IMG/VR virus record: IMGVR_UViG_3300032677_000031 | Span: 1 to 63,134 of that record | Reading direction: 5' to 3' (one strand) | DNA length: 63,134 nt | Source of the DNA: a virus | Part shown: piece by piece, positions 46,575 through 54,271 of the stretch | Layout of the letters: every line of letters begins with the position of its first letter | How positions within the stretch are numbered: the first letter of the stretch is position 1 | Program-made: the position numbers and the translations under genes | Notes under the pieces: model-generated | Database searches by the model: none | What the model was told of the DNA's origin: nothing | What the model saw: only the letters and a program-made list of their open reading frames with translations

Positions 46575-47079
46575 AATCAGAAGCCCTTTGCATAATCTGG
46601 GACGATTCTTTCAGATTAGCTATCCCAAGGTTGCAGTCAACACAAAGCAACCCTCGAACTTTTCCCGTTTTGTGGCAATGATCTACTGCTAAATTTTTTC
46701 CGGAAAAGCAAAGATTTTCGCAGATAGCGCAAACCCCTTTTTGAGAATCTAGAATTTCGTTATATTGAGCTAGGGTTAGTCCAAACCGACGCAGCAAATC
46801 TTTCTCTCTAAACTTTTCAGGAGCCGCACGGTATTGTGCTTTGACTCGGTTGATCTCCCGCTCTCGGTTATTGGCATAATAACGTTTATTCCGATCCTTA
46901 ATTTTTTCGGGGTTATTTTTAAGGTGGCGTCGGCAACTTTCCCTAGCCTTTTGTCGCATTTTTTCAAAATGCTCTTTAGAAACCCACCATTCCTTTCCCG
47001 TTTTTTTACGGGACCAAAAAACTAAGCCGTCTTCCCGAACGGTACCTTGTTTTACAGCAGATGACCTAGGGCGAACCAT
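46540..47079 (-). CDS. Endonuclease VII-like homing nuclease
   Basis: 179 residues. N-terminal module QGTVREDGLVFWS, then EWWVSKEHFE (residues 11-39); charged linker; then the recombination endonuclease VII domain: RRFGLTLAQYNEILDSQKGV, CAICENL, LAVDHCHKTGKVRGLLCVDC, NLGIANLKES. CxxC pairs bind zinc; DHCHKTG is the betabetaalpha catalytic element. Thus the same module as in the HNH genes is attached to a different nuclease family. It interrupts the lysis cassette between the spanin and membrane-protein genes, overlapping both. Confidence 0.85.
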   Translation of the reverse strand: MVRPRSSAVKQGTVREDGLVFWSRKKTGKEWWVSKEHFEKMRQKARESCRRHLKNNPEKIKDRNKRYYANNREREINRVKAQYRAAPEKFREKDLLRRFGLTLAQYNEILDSQKGVCAICENLCFSGKNLAVDHCHKTGKVRGLLCVDCNLGIANLKESSQIMQRASDYVERHKNSTDF

Positions 47080-47552
47080 GCAGAGGTAAAGGTGATGATT
47101 ACGATTCCGCCAGTTATCCAGGCTCCGTAAGGAATATTCTTGAACAATGCCCAGCCAATTCCTCCCGCAACAATAGAAATCAAGGCCGAGCAGAGAAAAA
47201 GTAGATGCTGGAGATGTTCCACTCGGTTTTCAAGCGAGGTAATCTTGATGTCTTTGTTTTGAGAATCGTTTTTCCACCAATCTCGCTGACCTTCTAGTTG
47301 TTTTGAAGCAGTTTCCTGAACGATCAGCTTTTCTTGGGTCTCAACAACTTCTTTTTTAGCCTCAACAAGCGCCGGTTTGGCAGTTTGGAGGTCTTTTGAA
47401 GCAATTGCTTTGTCCAAAAATCTGTTGATCTCCTGAACTTCAGCGATTGCCGGGGAAAGATCCACCTCGGCAGGTTTATGGGCAGTAGCACAACCGTTTA
47501 AAATTAACAAAATTGATCCTAGCAAAGGCAACAATGCTTCTAATTTTTTCAT
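47052..47552 (-). CDS. Unimolecular spanin-like lipoprotein
   Basis: 166 residues from ATG 47552 (overlapping the previous stop as ATGA). Residues 1-24 (MKKLEALLPLLGSILLILNG) then C: a lipoprotein signal with lipobox LNGC. Residues 35-105 are charged and coiled-coil-like (AIAEVQEINRFLDKAIAS, VVETQEKLIVQETASKQ); two hydrophobic helices follow at about 113-165. An outer-membrane lipid anchor plus a C-terminal membrane anchor is the architecture of u-spanins that fuse inner and outer membranes at lysis, which would imply a diderm host. Confidence 0.55.
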   Translation of the reverse strand: MKKLEALLPLLGSILLILNGCATAHKPAEVDLSPAIAEVQEINRFLDKAIASKDLQTAKPALVEAKKEVVETQEKLIVQETASKQLEGQRDWWKNDSQNKDIKITSLENRVEHLQHLLFLCSALISIVAGGIGWALFKNIPYGAWITGGIVIITFTSAWFALGHLL

Positions 47553-47710
47553 TTTTTTGAGTTTTTTATGATGGTGAGGATTGAGGCGGCAGCGGAAAGA
47601 AGCAAACAAATCCATTGAGCCGCTGGGGGGACTTCTGGCACTAGCGAAGCCAAAAAAAGCACAAAACTAGTAGCAGATCCAAAAAAAAGATTGCCTGGTT
47701 GTGAGTGCAT
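47549..47710 (-). CDS. 53-aa holin candidate
   Basis: MHSQPGNLFFGSATSFVLFL, then ASLVPEVPPAAQWICLLLSA and AASILTIIKNSKK: two hydrophobic helices (about 8-24 and 31-47) joined by a Pro turn and a basic C-terminus, the layout of small class II holins. ATGA-coupled to the spanin-like gene, and its start abuts the preceding tail gene. This is the first gene of the lysis cassette. Confidence 0.55.
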   Translation of the reverse strand: MHSQPGNLFFGSATSFVLFLASLVPEVPPAAQWICLLLSAAASILTIIKNSKK

Positions 47711-47988
47711 TATGTTGTAGTAGCAACTTGGGTTGTAGTTTCAACGAACTTTGGCTTATCCGCTTCAATAGCCGCTTTCCAAATAGCCTGATCCACAACA
47801 TATTGAGAAATCAAATCGGTAGGCCATTTACTAGGTACTGCCACATATACATCCCCATCAGCATTAACTGGCTTATTAGGTATCAAAGAAGTTGGCACAA
47901 ATTCCGAAGGATACCCCAATTCTGCGTCAAGAGATGCACGAAGCGGCTCATAATTAGCTTGCGGAATTTTAAGATAAATTAAGCCCAT
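47710..47988 (-). CDS. Small tail-associated protein, 92 aa
   Basis: 92 residues, MGLIYLKIPQANYEPLRASL then YPSEFVPTSLIPNKPVNADG and VYVAVPSKWPTD. Lies between the lectin-like virion protein (10-bp overlap) and the lysis genes, where fibre-assembly factors often sit. No family recognised. Confidence 0.5.
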   Translation of the reverse strand: MGLIYLKIPQANYEPLRASLDAELGYPSEFVPTSLIPNKPVNADGDVYVAVPSKWPTDLISQYVVDQAIWKAAIEADKPKFVETTTQVATTT

Positions 47989-48923
47989 TTTGTTGAAAGG
48001 TAGGATTGCAATGCAGTAATTTGTGCCGATGTAGGTGCGGCATTATACATAATTACCTCGCCTATTGGGGGGCTTGAATTTGCAAAATAAGAACTGGGGT
48101 TATTTGAAATTCCAACGCTAAATGACGTTAAAGTATGTGCATCATTATGTGCTGCTGTTGAGGAAGTAACACTTGCGTTTGAACCATTTGATAAATTAAG
48201 CGTTGAGGTATATGAACTGCCATAATTTAGCGTACCAGTCAAAACGTAACCTTTTTGTGCGCTTGAATTTCTTGCTGAAGTGCTATTGTCATTCCATCCT
48301 CCTCCAGTAGTTCCATAGGTAAAAGCTCCTGTTCCAAGTTGTATGGAAGATCCAATGTTTTGCGCTTCATCTAAGGTTACAGCATAATTGCCAGAATATT
48401 CCCCACTTTGTAGATTATGAGTATATCCAAAAGTAACTTGTGAAGCCCCAAATTGGGACATTCCATAACAAGTAGCCGCAACAAAAATCCATAAAGATTG
48501 AGGAGTCCAACCTGAAGAAACCAATCCTTGCGGCGATCCCGATGATGTATAAATTCCGTATTGTGAGCCTAAATAATAATCCCCGTTAGGGCTATTAAGG
48601 GATGTTTGGGATGCCCACTCATACTGAACTCCTGTTCCATTTCTTGGATCTGCCAAAGTTGGCATTGAAACGCCAGAAACAGTATTAAGATCACCAAGCG
48701 TTCCTGTGCCAGCATATCGGTTTTTCCATTTAGCTATATTGCCGTCAAAAGATCCGCTTGTGGCATTGTTGCCATTATCGTCAATAATGTTTGCCAAGGA
48801 ACTCGCATCGTACCAAGCAACCAAGTTTGGGACTTGAGATGGGTCAAATGGAACAGAAGATGATGGCTTTTGATAAGCCCCAAACTTCCTATTTAAAATC
48901 TGACTTGCGTAGGCAAGGCTCAT
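47979..48923 (-). CDS. Lectin-like virion protein
   Basis: 314 residues. After a 30-residue anchor, VPNLVAWYDASSLANI (32-47), SGSFDGNIAKWKNRYAGTG and the final IGEVIMYNAAPTSAQITALQ plus YLSTKW form the frame of a concanavalin/LamG-like jelly-roll domain common in environmental and phage surface proteins. Ser/Asn/Gly-rich strands fill the middle. It probably binds surface glycans; late strand, upstream of the lysis cassette. Confidence 0.65.
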   Translation of the reverse strand: MSLAYASQILNRKFGAYQKPSSSVPFDPSQVPNLVAWYDASSLANIIDDNGNNATSGSFDGNIAKWKNRYAGTGTLGDLNTVSGVSMPTLADPRNGTGVQYEWASQTSLNSPNGDYYLGSQYGIYTSSGSPQGLVSSGWTPQSLWIFVAATCYGMSQFGASQVTFGYTHNLQSGEYSGNYAVTLDEAQNIGSSIQLGTGAFTYGTTGGGWNDNSTSARNSSAQKGYVLTGTLNYGSSYTSTLNLSNGSNASVTSSTAAHNDAHTLTSFSVGISNNPSSYFANSSPPIGEVIMYNAAPTSAQITALQSYLSTKWA

Positions 48924-48925
48924 CG

Positions 48926-49756
48926 TCAGCTTCCGATAAACGAAACGGTGGAGGATCCTCCGGAACCATTCAAGATATAGATTGAATTGGTATTGGAGAC
49001 CACAAGCCCGACTGAAGCGCCGGCAGCAAGCGAATACCCGTTTCCGGAAGTCAACCCGCTATTCCCAATATAAACGGCGTTAGTTGCCCCAGTATTAGTG
49101 ACAATTACACCCGTGGTCACCGTGTTAGAAGGAAGCGCCGCGGCAGAAGAAGTGGTTGCTTGCTGCCCGTTAATAGGACCGCTAGGTGCGGCAATGTAGG
49201 GAAGCGTTGAGGAAGGATCAACGCCAACCGTCACAATACTAGTATCCGGGGCGCTGCTAACCACGGTTGTGATCGTCAAAGTCCCAGAACTGATGCTACT
49301 AGCAAGGCGTGAACGATAGGCAGGGAATCCAGCAACAGGAATCTGATAACCTTTGTTGAAATTAGCTCCCAGCGTAGAAGTTGAGGTTGTTGTGTAATCG
49401 CTAACAGAAGCAGCTTTGACCGGAATCCAAGCAGCCCCATCATATACTTCAAAGGCAACCGTGCCACCACTATGAGACCCCTGGGTGACCAAGGTTACGA
49501 CAACTGTGTCCATGCCAGAAGTAGAAACCTGCGTTGCAGTATTCTGCGGAGTAGCTGAAGTCCAAGTAGCCACAATTGGGTTGGTGTATGCATCAACAAT
49601 TGGAAGCCCAAAAGTTGCTGAGACCGGAGACCCTCCGACCGAAAGGCTTAACCCAGCGGGGTTTGGCCCCTGCCCGGACAGGGCATACAGAGCTTGCAGC
49701 GCAAGCTGATAATATTGATTAGTTGCTACGATTGAAGGAATTGCAGGGAGGGCCAT
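48926..49756 (-). CDS. Beta-rich virion protein, 276 aa
   Basis: 276 residues. A short helix (YYQLALQALYALSGQGP) is followed by Thr/Ser/Val-rich strands: GMDTVVVTLVTQGSHSGGTV, FEVYDGAAWIPVKAAS, and a C-terminal TNAVYIGNSGLTSGNGYSLA. The first domain looks like a small beta-sandwich; the second resembles phage structural proteins that read GNxxVTxxNGxxLxAG. Decoration or tail-collar role inferred from position. Confidence 0.55.
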   Translation of the reverse strand: MALPAIPSIVATNQYYQLALQALYALSGQGPNPAGLSLSVGGSPVSATFGLPIVDAYTNPIVATWTSATPQNTATQVSTSGMDTVVVTLVTQGSHSGGTVAFEVYDGAAWIPVKAASVSDYTTTSTSTLGANFNKGYQIPVAGFPAYRSRLASSISSGTLTITTVVSSAPDTSIVTVGVDPSSTLPYIAAPSGPINGQQATTSSAAALPSNTVTTGVIVTNTGATNAVYIGNSGLTSGNGYSLAAGASVGLVVSNTNSIYILNGSGGSSTVSFIGS

Positions 49757-49762
49757 AGGATT

Positions 49763-50320
49763 TTAGTTTAGCTGAGCGATTGTTACGTTTGCGGAAGGAG
49801 ATGCAGGTCGGGTTGGATTAGTGCCGGCTGAAGTTGGCAAAAGTTCCATGTAGGTATTTTGAGACCACCAAAAGAACTGAATATAATCCCCAGGATTAAA
49901 AGTATAGACCGTTTCAACGTTTGCCAACACTTGATTGTTAACCCCTGAAGTGGTGAACGTATAAGAAGAATTAGGTACAATATTGCCATTTACGGCATAC
50001 CAAACCTCAACTAGATAATTGCTACCACCTCCAGTGGTAACAAACTGACCAAGAAAATTTACAAGATAGCTACCCCCGTTTGTAAAAGTAATCTGGCTTC
50101 CGTTTTGTACAGATATTCCGTTAGTAACCCCTTGGTTCCCAAACTTTACAAGGTTTGAGCTAGTTGCCCCTGCATTTGTCTGAGTAGTCAGATCGTAAAA
50201 AGCTCCGTAGTTGCTAATGTTTACAATCTGAGGATTATTGATTAACGAAACCGCATAATTCTTCCACGTGGCGCATCCCTGCACCAGACGGGTTAAAAGA
50301 GTGTATTCTTGTGGGGTCAT
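49763..50320 (-). CDS. C1q-like jelly-roll virion protein
   Basis: 185 residues. GAFYDLTTQTNAGATSSNLV, GISVQNGSQITFTNGGSYLV, NFLGQF, VEVWYAVNGN and FNPGDYIQFFWWSQN follow the strand order of bacterial and phage C1q/TNF-like domains (G-x-Y... then F...G.Y.i.... then L..GD.i...). Such domains trimerise and often decorate capsids or fibres. Immediately downstream of the capsid gene after a hairpin. Confidence 0.6.
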   Translation of the reverse strand: MTPQEYTLLTRLVQGCATWKNYAVSLINNPQIVNISNYGAFYDLTTQTNAGATSSNLVKFGNQGVTNGISVQNGSQITFTNGGSYLVNFLGQFVTTGGGSNYLVEVWYAVNGNIVPNSSYTFTTSGVNNQVLANVETVYTFNPGDYIQFFWWSQNTYMELLPTSAGTNPTRPASPSANVTIAQLN

Positions 50321-50339
50321 GTTGATGTGGTCTGACTGA

Positions 50340-50368
50340 GTGGGGCTAGGCTATTCACCTAACCCCAC
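50340..50368 (-). terminator. Hairpin after the capsid gene (attenuator-like)
   Basis: On the minus strand GTGGGGTTAGG, loop TGAATAG, CCTAGCCCCAC forms an 11-bp stem with one U-G pair; on the plus strand that pair is a C-A mismatch. There is no U-tract, so it may act as a partial terminator, RNase processing site or 3' stabiliser that sets capsid mRNA levels above downstream genes. Confidence 0.55.
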
Positions 50369-50385
50369 CTGTGTCAAACTACTTC

Positions 50386-51753
50386 TTACAGACCGGTTGT
50401 GCTGGTCGCGCAAGCGAGCGCGAGACCGTCAAACGGGCAGCGCTTGTAGAGAACCGCGCAGACGTTCTGAGGACGAATCGGCTGGAATGCACGGCTAATC
50501 TGGTAGATGTGCTGTCCATAATCACCGAATTGGTTCTCATAGTTGTCGCGGTAGTAGGTCCACTCGAGTTCGCCCATAGCAAGCTGAGGAGCGAAACGGA
50601 AGGTGCCTTCTCCGACGTAGGTCTCGGGGACCAAACGCTTGAAGCTCTCGCCGGCCATGACGAAGAGAACTTCGTAGTTGGCGTTAACCCAAGCTGGATT
50701 GCGGCGCTGGCCGTAACCGTTGGTGACTGCCTGAGCAACGATCGGCTCGATCGGGGTGATCGTACCATCAACGTTGACACCGGCGGTGCGGATAGGCTGC
50801 TGGTCGATACCGAAGGCGAAGCCGCGGTAGCCCATGAACTGATAGCCAGTGATGCTGTCCTCACCGAGCTTGAAGCTTCCGGCGGTGAGATAGAGGAGGT
50901 CTTCCTTGACGTCAGCGTCGTTACGGAAGACTTCGATCTGATCAGCGGAGGCGAGAACTTGGAAGAACTCTCCGTCCTTGCTGGCGAAAGGCTCGGCAAG
51001 CATCTCCTCGCGGAGGAAGGTACCGATCTTGTACAGCGTCTTGAAGTTCATCGGAGAATCAGGATTGATCACCGCGAACTTGGTGTTGATCTGCTGCATG
51101 TCACCAGTCAGGTTGGCCGTGAAGCTCTGGGTGCTGTTGGAGACATACTTGATACCGGACTGAACGAGCAGCTGATAGCGGATGTCCGAGTTGATGATCT
51201 GGAGGATCGTCTTCTCGAGAGCCACTTGAGCTTGCAGGTAGCTGCCCTTGAAGGCGGCACGTGCGGTCTTGACGTTAACGCGAGGACCAGCACCGCGGAG
51301 GGTCTGGAGCTGATAGAGGTACTCAGTCGTACCAACGCGGTCACCGGTGATTGCGGTGGAACCGAGAGGGAACACTGTGCTCTGGCTGTAGGATCCGCCA
51401 CCAACGGAGTTGGGGGTCGTTCCCTGATAAGGATCAGAAGGAACGTTAGGATCCGTGACAGGGTTGGCTTGGCCCCAAACTGGGGTGTTAGCGTTGCCCC
51501 AGCTGGAGGACGCGAGGAAGCTCAGGTCGCTGTCGTTAACGAAAGCGGGAGCTGCAAGCGAAGCGCGGGGAACGGCCATTTCCTCAACGATCGAACGAAC
51601 GACGTCCGAGCTGTTGGGGAGGGTACCGCCGTCGATTGAGTTGATGAACGGGCTCTTACGAGCCAGAACGCGGGCGATCTGCCCAATGATACGGTTTACA
51701 TCCTTCGAGGCGAAGTTTTGTACCGCATCCAAACTGACATTTGCTGTTGCCAT
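50386..51753 (-). CDS. Major capsid protein
   Basis: 455 residues, HK97-like podovirus type by composition and position. Features: N-terminal helix with RIIGQIARVLARKSPFINSI; the central LGSTAITGDRVGTTEYLYQL then GAGPRVNVKTARAAFKGSYL and ALEKTILQIINSDIRYQLL (spine-helix region); DGEFFQVLASADQIEVFRND; and TFRFAPQLAMGELEWTYYRD. It follows the scaffold gene with a morphogenesis cluster in between and has a dedicated promoter and a 200-nt leader. No long cleaved delta domain is evident. Codon choice is the most biased of the late genes, consistent with high expression. Confidence 0.8.
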   Translation of the reverse strand: MATANVSLDAVQNFASKDVNRIIGQIARVLARKSPFINSIDGGTLPNSSDVVRSIVEEMAVPRASLAAPAFVNDSDLSFLASSSWGNANTPVWGQANPVTDPNVPSDPYQGTTPNSVGGGSYSQSTVFPLGSTAITGDRVGTTEYLYQLQTLRGAGPRVNVKTARAAFKGSYLQAQVALEKTILQIINSDIRYQLLVQSGIKYVSNSTQSFTANLTGDMQQINTKFAVINPDSPMNFKTLYKIGTFLREEMLAEPFASKDGEFFQVLASADQIEVFRNDADVKEDLLYLTAGSFKLGEDSITGYQFMGYRGFAFGIDQQPIRTAGVNVDGTITPIEPIVAQAVTNGYGQRRNPAWVNANYEVLFVMAGESFKRLVPETYVGEGTFRFAPQLAMGELEWTYYRDNYENQFGDYGQHIYQISRAFQPIRPQNVCAVLYKRCPFDGLALACATSTTGL

Positions 51754-51799
51754 TGTAGTGGTTGTTTTTTCCTCAAGCCACCCCTCGTTTTGTTTGGTT

Positions 51800-51869
51800 A
51801 GAGTGACGACCCAAGGGTGTACGGCGACCGCGTGCGGTCACGATACGAAGGTTGGTTCTGTGTCACTCT
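51800..51869 (-). ncRNA. Structured leader RNA of the capsid gene
   Basis: Minus strand. An outer stem AGAGTGAC/GTCACTCT (51869-51862 with 51807-51800, 8 bp) encloses a second stem GTGACCG-CACG-CGGTCGC (51841-51824, 7 bp with one U-G) and a small ACC-CTTG-GGT hairpin (51818-51809). The wobble becomes a mismatch on the plus strand, supporting function in the capsid transcript. It lies about 47 nt upstream of the ATG. Role inferred: translation control or mRNA stability. Confidence 0.6.
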
Positions 51870-51966
51870 CCGGCACGCTGAGAGCTTTATTGCGGCCTGT
51901 TCAGTGAGTCTTTTTGGCTCTCACAAAGCCACCCTCATACGGAGAAGGCACGCCGAGTTATGAGCT

Positions 51967-51995
51967 CTTGTAGGACAAATTGACGCACTCGTCAA
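51967..51995 (-). promoter_or_regulatory. Capsid gene promoter
   Basis: Minus strand TTGACG (51995-51990), 17-bp spacer, TACAAG (51972-51967). The -35 lies in a perfect 8-bp dyad AATTGACG/CGTCAATT (51978-51997) that starts at the stop codon of the preceding gene and could also act as its terminator or as an operator. Predicted leader of about 200 nt, which contains the structured RNA. Confidence 0.6.
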
Positions 51996-52288
51996 TTCTT
52001 TTTTTCAATTATTTCTGCCTCGGCCATACAATTGCATTTGATTATGCCTTCAAGGATTGCCATCTCAGCTGCCTCGACAGCGTGCTCGTCCACGTCGGGA
52101 ATTGCGGCATGGATGCACTCGTGAATTATTGTGGCCGGCATCTCTGCGCCCGGGCGGATGTAAATCGTGTGCTCGTCAAAGTCACAGAGCCCAACCGCGT
52201 CAGGAGCGTTTGGGGGCGCCTTCCTCAATACTTTCCACCACCTACCGCGGATCTTCAGTTTGAAGTTTTTGAAGGAGGGCTTTCTCAT
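51992..52288 (-). CDS. Small HExxH zinc metalloprotease-like protein
   Basis: 98 residues from ATG 52288; a longer frame to 52402 overlaps the glycosyltransferase gene and is rejected. HTIYIRPGAEMPATIIHECI then HAAIPDVDEHAVEAAE gives HExxH with downstream Glu/His ligands, as in SprT/WLM-like mini-proteases. Similar short HExxH proteins are known to me next to capsid genes of other phages. A role in capsid maturation is possible, since no other prohead protease is seen, but activity is unproven. Confidence 0.6.
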   Translation of the reverse strand: MRKPSFKNFKLKIRGRWWKVLRKAPPNAPDAVGLCDFDEHTIYIRPGAEMPATIIHECIHAAIPDVDEHAVEAAEMAILEGIIKCNCMAEAEIIEKKN

Positions 52289-52907
52289 TGGCTTTGAATC
52301 TAGTAATCCATCCGGGTCTTGTCTGACAAGAATAATCAACGTCTTGCGGTATGTGATCGAGATAATCGCCGTAGCGATCGCCGGTAAAGTGTTTATGGAC
52401 ATGGGTATACGGCAAAATGCTGTCCATGCAGATTCCCGAATAGCTGTCGTAGATGACGTTTAGAAAATTCTTTGCGCTGTTGTATTGGTCTCTGCAGATA
52501 ACCTGAAGTGCCGATTCGTGTAGGTTATGCTGAGGAGCCCAGAAAGTGTGCCATCCTGACTCAATTGAGTTTACAAACTCAATGATCCGATCTGACAAGA
52601 GAAAGGCATCTGACTCGGCGTGGATAATCTTGTCAAACCCTTTGTCAAACCCGCTGAGAACCCCGTAGCTGAAGCTGCGATACCATCCCGGGTACACGTG
52701 GGCTGCCTGACGCCCAAGTCTATTCTCAAACCGATGATACTCATTCTCGCTGAGAAAATCAGGCCGCGTAGGGCTTGCGTCGTCAACAATCAACAAATTA
52801 TTCACCTTTAGGGAAGAGTTGAAGTAGTGCTGGTGCCAAGGGAGGTAACGGTTTTCCCAGACCTCCGGCGACTCAGCGTAAGCGGTGCAGAAAAGTAATG
52901 TCCTCAC
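52242..52907 (-). CDS. Glycosyltransferase-like protein D
   Basis: 221 residues. MRTLLFCTAYAESPEVWENR, NNLLIVDDASPTRPDF and FDKIIHAESDAFLLSDRIIE show a GT-A-like Rossmann start, a DDAS segment and an acidic ESD motif in place of DxD. The C-terminal DVDYSCQTRP is Cys-containing. Fourth gene of a glycosyltransferase cluster between scaffold and capsid genes, overlapping the preceding gene by 4 bp. Confidence 0.6.
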   Translation of the reverse strand: MRTLLFCTAYAESPEVWENRYLPWHQHYFNSSLKVNNLLIVDDASPTRPDFLSENEYHRFENRLGRQAAHVYPGWYRSFSYGVLSGFDKGFDKIIHAESDAFLLSDRIIEFVNSIESGWHTFWAPQHNLHESALQVICRDQYNSAKNFLNVIYDSYSGICMDSILPYTHVHKHFTGDRYGDYLDHIPQDVDYSCQTRPGWITRFKANEKALLQKLQTEDPR

Positions 52908-53617
52908 AGCTTTGAAAAATCAACCTGACCACCTACGGCATACTGTGCTCCTTCGTAGGGAACAATGCTATTGGTTACCACGCAGTCCACTTCCTGAAGC
53001 AAAGGCTTACGAAGCCCCGCGGCAATCCAGAAAGCGCTCGACTGATTGCCGACAAAGAAATCGGCGCCCTCAATTGCTTTGGCAACCGCTAAACAATCCG
53101 CAGTCTCGTAGCGTTCAATAGGTGCAACTTCTTTCTGATACAGCTCGTGTTCCTCAGGGGTTCCCACAAACAAAGCACGGTCTCCAAAGTGCGCTGCAAC
53201 TTTTTTCCAAGGGAATGCAAGGTTCCTGTAACGAGGGGTTCTGTTAAAAATAACACGCCCTTTTGTTAACGGATCCGCTTCAACCTTGAGCCAAGGCTTA
53301 TCAATCTTGAAATGCCCGGTGTGCCGGTCAACGATCCCCATGTATCTGGCCTGACAATCCGTCAAGGATATATGGTGCTGGTAACACTGCCTCCAGTCCC
53401 CCATGTCAATATGAATAGCCCCTCGGATACAGCCATTCATGAAGAACACCCGTATTCCCTGCGACTCCAAAAGCGGTTTCAGAGTATCATACTTGAATCC
53501 GCTCATCGGAGCCATACCGGGGTCGTCACGGATAAGCAAAGCCTCCCCACCTACATGCTTATACAGCGGCAGGAAGGCTATGATGTCTCCGATATGTCCG
53601 GTATGGACAATCTTCAT
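52904..53617 (-). CDS. Glycosyltransferase C (GT-B, GT9-like)
   Basis: 237 residues. MKIVHTGHIGDIIAFLPLYK matches the GxxGDxxxxxPxxxxL opening of family 9 (heptosyltransferase-like) enzymes. ALFVGTPEEHELYQKEV and ADFFVGNQSSAFWIAAGLRK are the C-terminal nucleotide-sugar site (VGxxSGxxHxAxALxxP-like). It would transfer a sugar from a nucleotide donor. ATGA overlaps on both sides place it in one coupled unit with its neighbours. Confidence 0.7.
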   Translation of the reverse strand: MKIVHTGHIGDIIAFLPLYKHVGGEALLIRDDPGMAPMSGFKYDTLKPLLESQGIRVFFMNGCIRGAIHIDMGDWRQCYQHHISLTDCQARYMGIVDRHTGHFKIDKPWLKVEADPLTKGRVIFNRTPRYRNLAFPWKKVAAHFGDRALFVGTPEEHELYQKEVAPIERYETADCLAVAKAIEGADFFVGNQSSAFWIAAGLRKPLLQEVDCVVTNSIVPYEGAQYAVGGQVDFSKL

Positions 53618-54270
53618 TTACCCTTGCGGTTGGACTTTTTCTTAGGTGCCACAACCGGAGCGGGCTTCATAAAATCAGAAAAGATTCTAGCCATCGCATC
53701 CGACTTAGCTTCCCCGTCCACGGTCTTGCCGACGTGAACCAAAGGAAGGTCGGTAAAGAAATCTTTTTCGATTTTCAGGATCTCACACTCAGGCAAAGTT
53801 TTTACCCAATCTGGCGGCACAAACATCTCGCCAAAGGTAAAGTCTCTCAAAGCGCCGGCAACCGCCTGTGCATTTGCGTAGACTATCCAAGCGGGTCCGT
53901 CTTTGGGCACAGCAATATCAGCTTCCTTCTCAATTTCCTCAGCCATTGCAGGAGTGAATCCGAGGTTGAGTACGTCGTAATCGGTAAGCCATCCTCCATT
54001 GCCAACGTGAAGACCGCCCCAGCGAACGAAACGGGCAATCATTTTCTCCAAGACCTCGTTGTCAATCCCAGCGTTAAACTGACGCAGCCCCATGATACGG
54101 GACATGATTGCGTTAGCCCAAGGTGAGATAGAGACGTGGCTTGTGTTGAGCATCACGCATTCCCAGCCGTGAAGCTCCCAGCTTTTTTTCCAGAGATTAG
54201 CCTGTGCAAATTCCTCTGCCTGAGGAACTGTCAGGATTGACCGGTAGAAGGCGTATACTTTTTTTCTCAT
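53614..54270 (-). CDS. Glycosyltransferase-like protein B
   Basis: 218 residues. KVYAFYRSILTVPQAEEFAQ, then an ARFVRWGGLHVGNGGWLTDY segment with DYDV corresponds to the sugar-binding DxD region of GT32/Gly_transf_sug-like enzymes (WGGxYxDxDV). The C-terminal 25 residues are Lys/Pro-rich (VVAPKKKSNRKGK). Adjacent to three further glycosyltransferase genes. Confidence 0.6.
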   Translation of the reverse strand: MRKKVYAFYRSILTVPQAEEFAQANLWKKSWELHGWECVMLNTSHVSISPWANAIMSRIMGLRQFNAGIDNEVLEKMIARFVRWGGLHVGNGGWLTDYDVLNLGFTPAMAEEIEKEADIAVPKDGPAWIVYANAQAVAGALRDFTFGEMFVPPDWVKTLPECEILKIEKDFFTDLPLVHVGKTVDGEAKSDAMARIFSDFMKPAPVVAPKKKSNRKGK

Positions 54271-54271
54271 A

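Noticed and set aside
50371-51639. Long plus-strand frame (422 codons) opposite the capsid gene
   Set aside because: A mirror of the strong codon bias of the capsid gene on the opposite strand; no promoter, leader or family resemblance.
51978-52005. Plus-strand intrinsic terminator (AATTGACG hairpin followed by a T-run)
   Set aside because: No plus-strand gene lies upstream; the dyad is better explained as the -35 region/operator of the capsid promoter and the stop region of the preceding gene. Blocking antisense transcription cannot be excluded.
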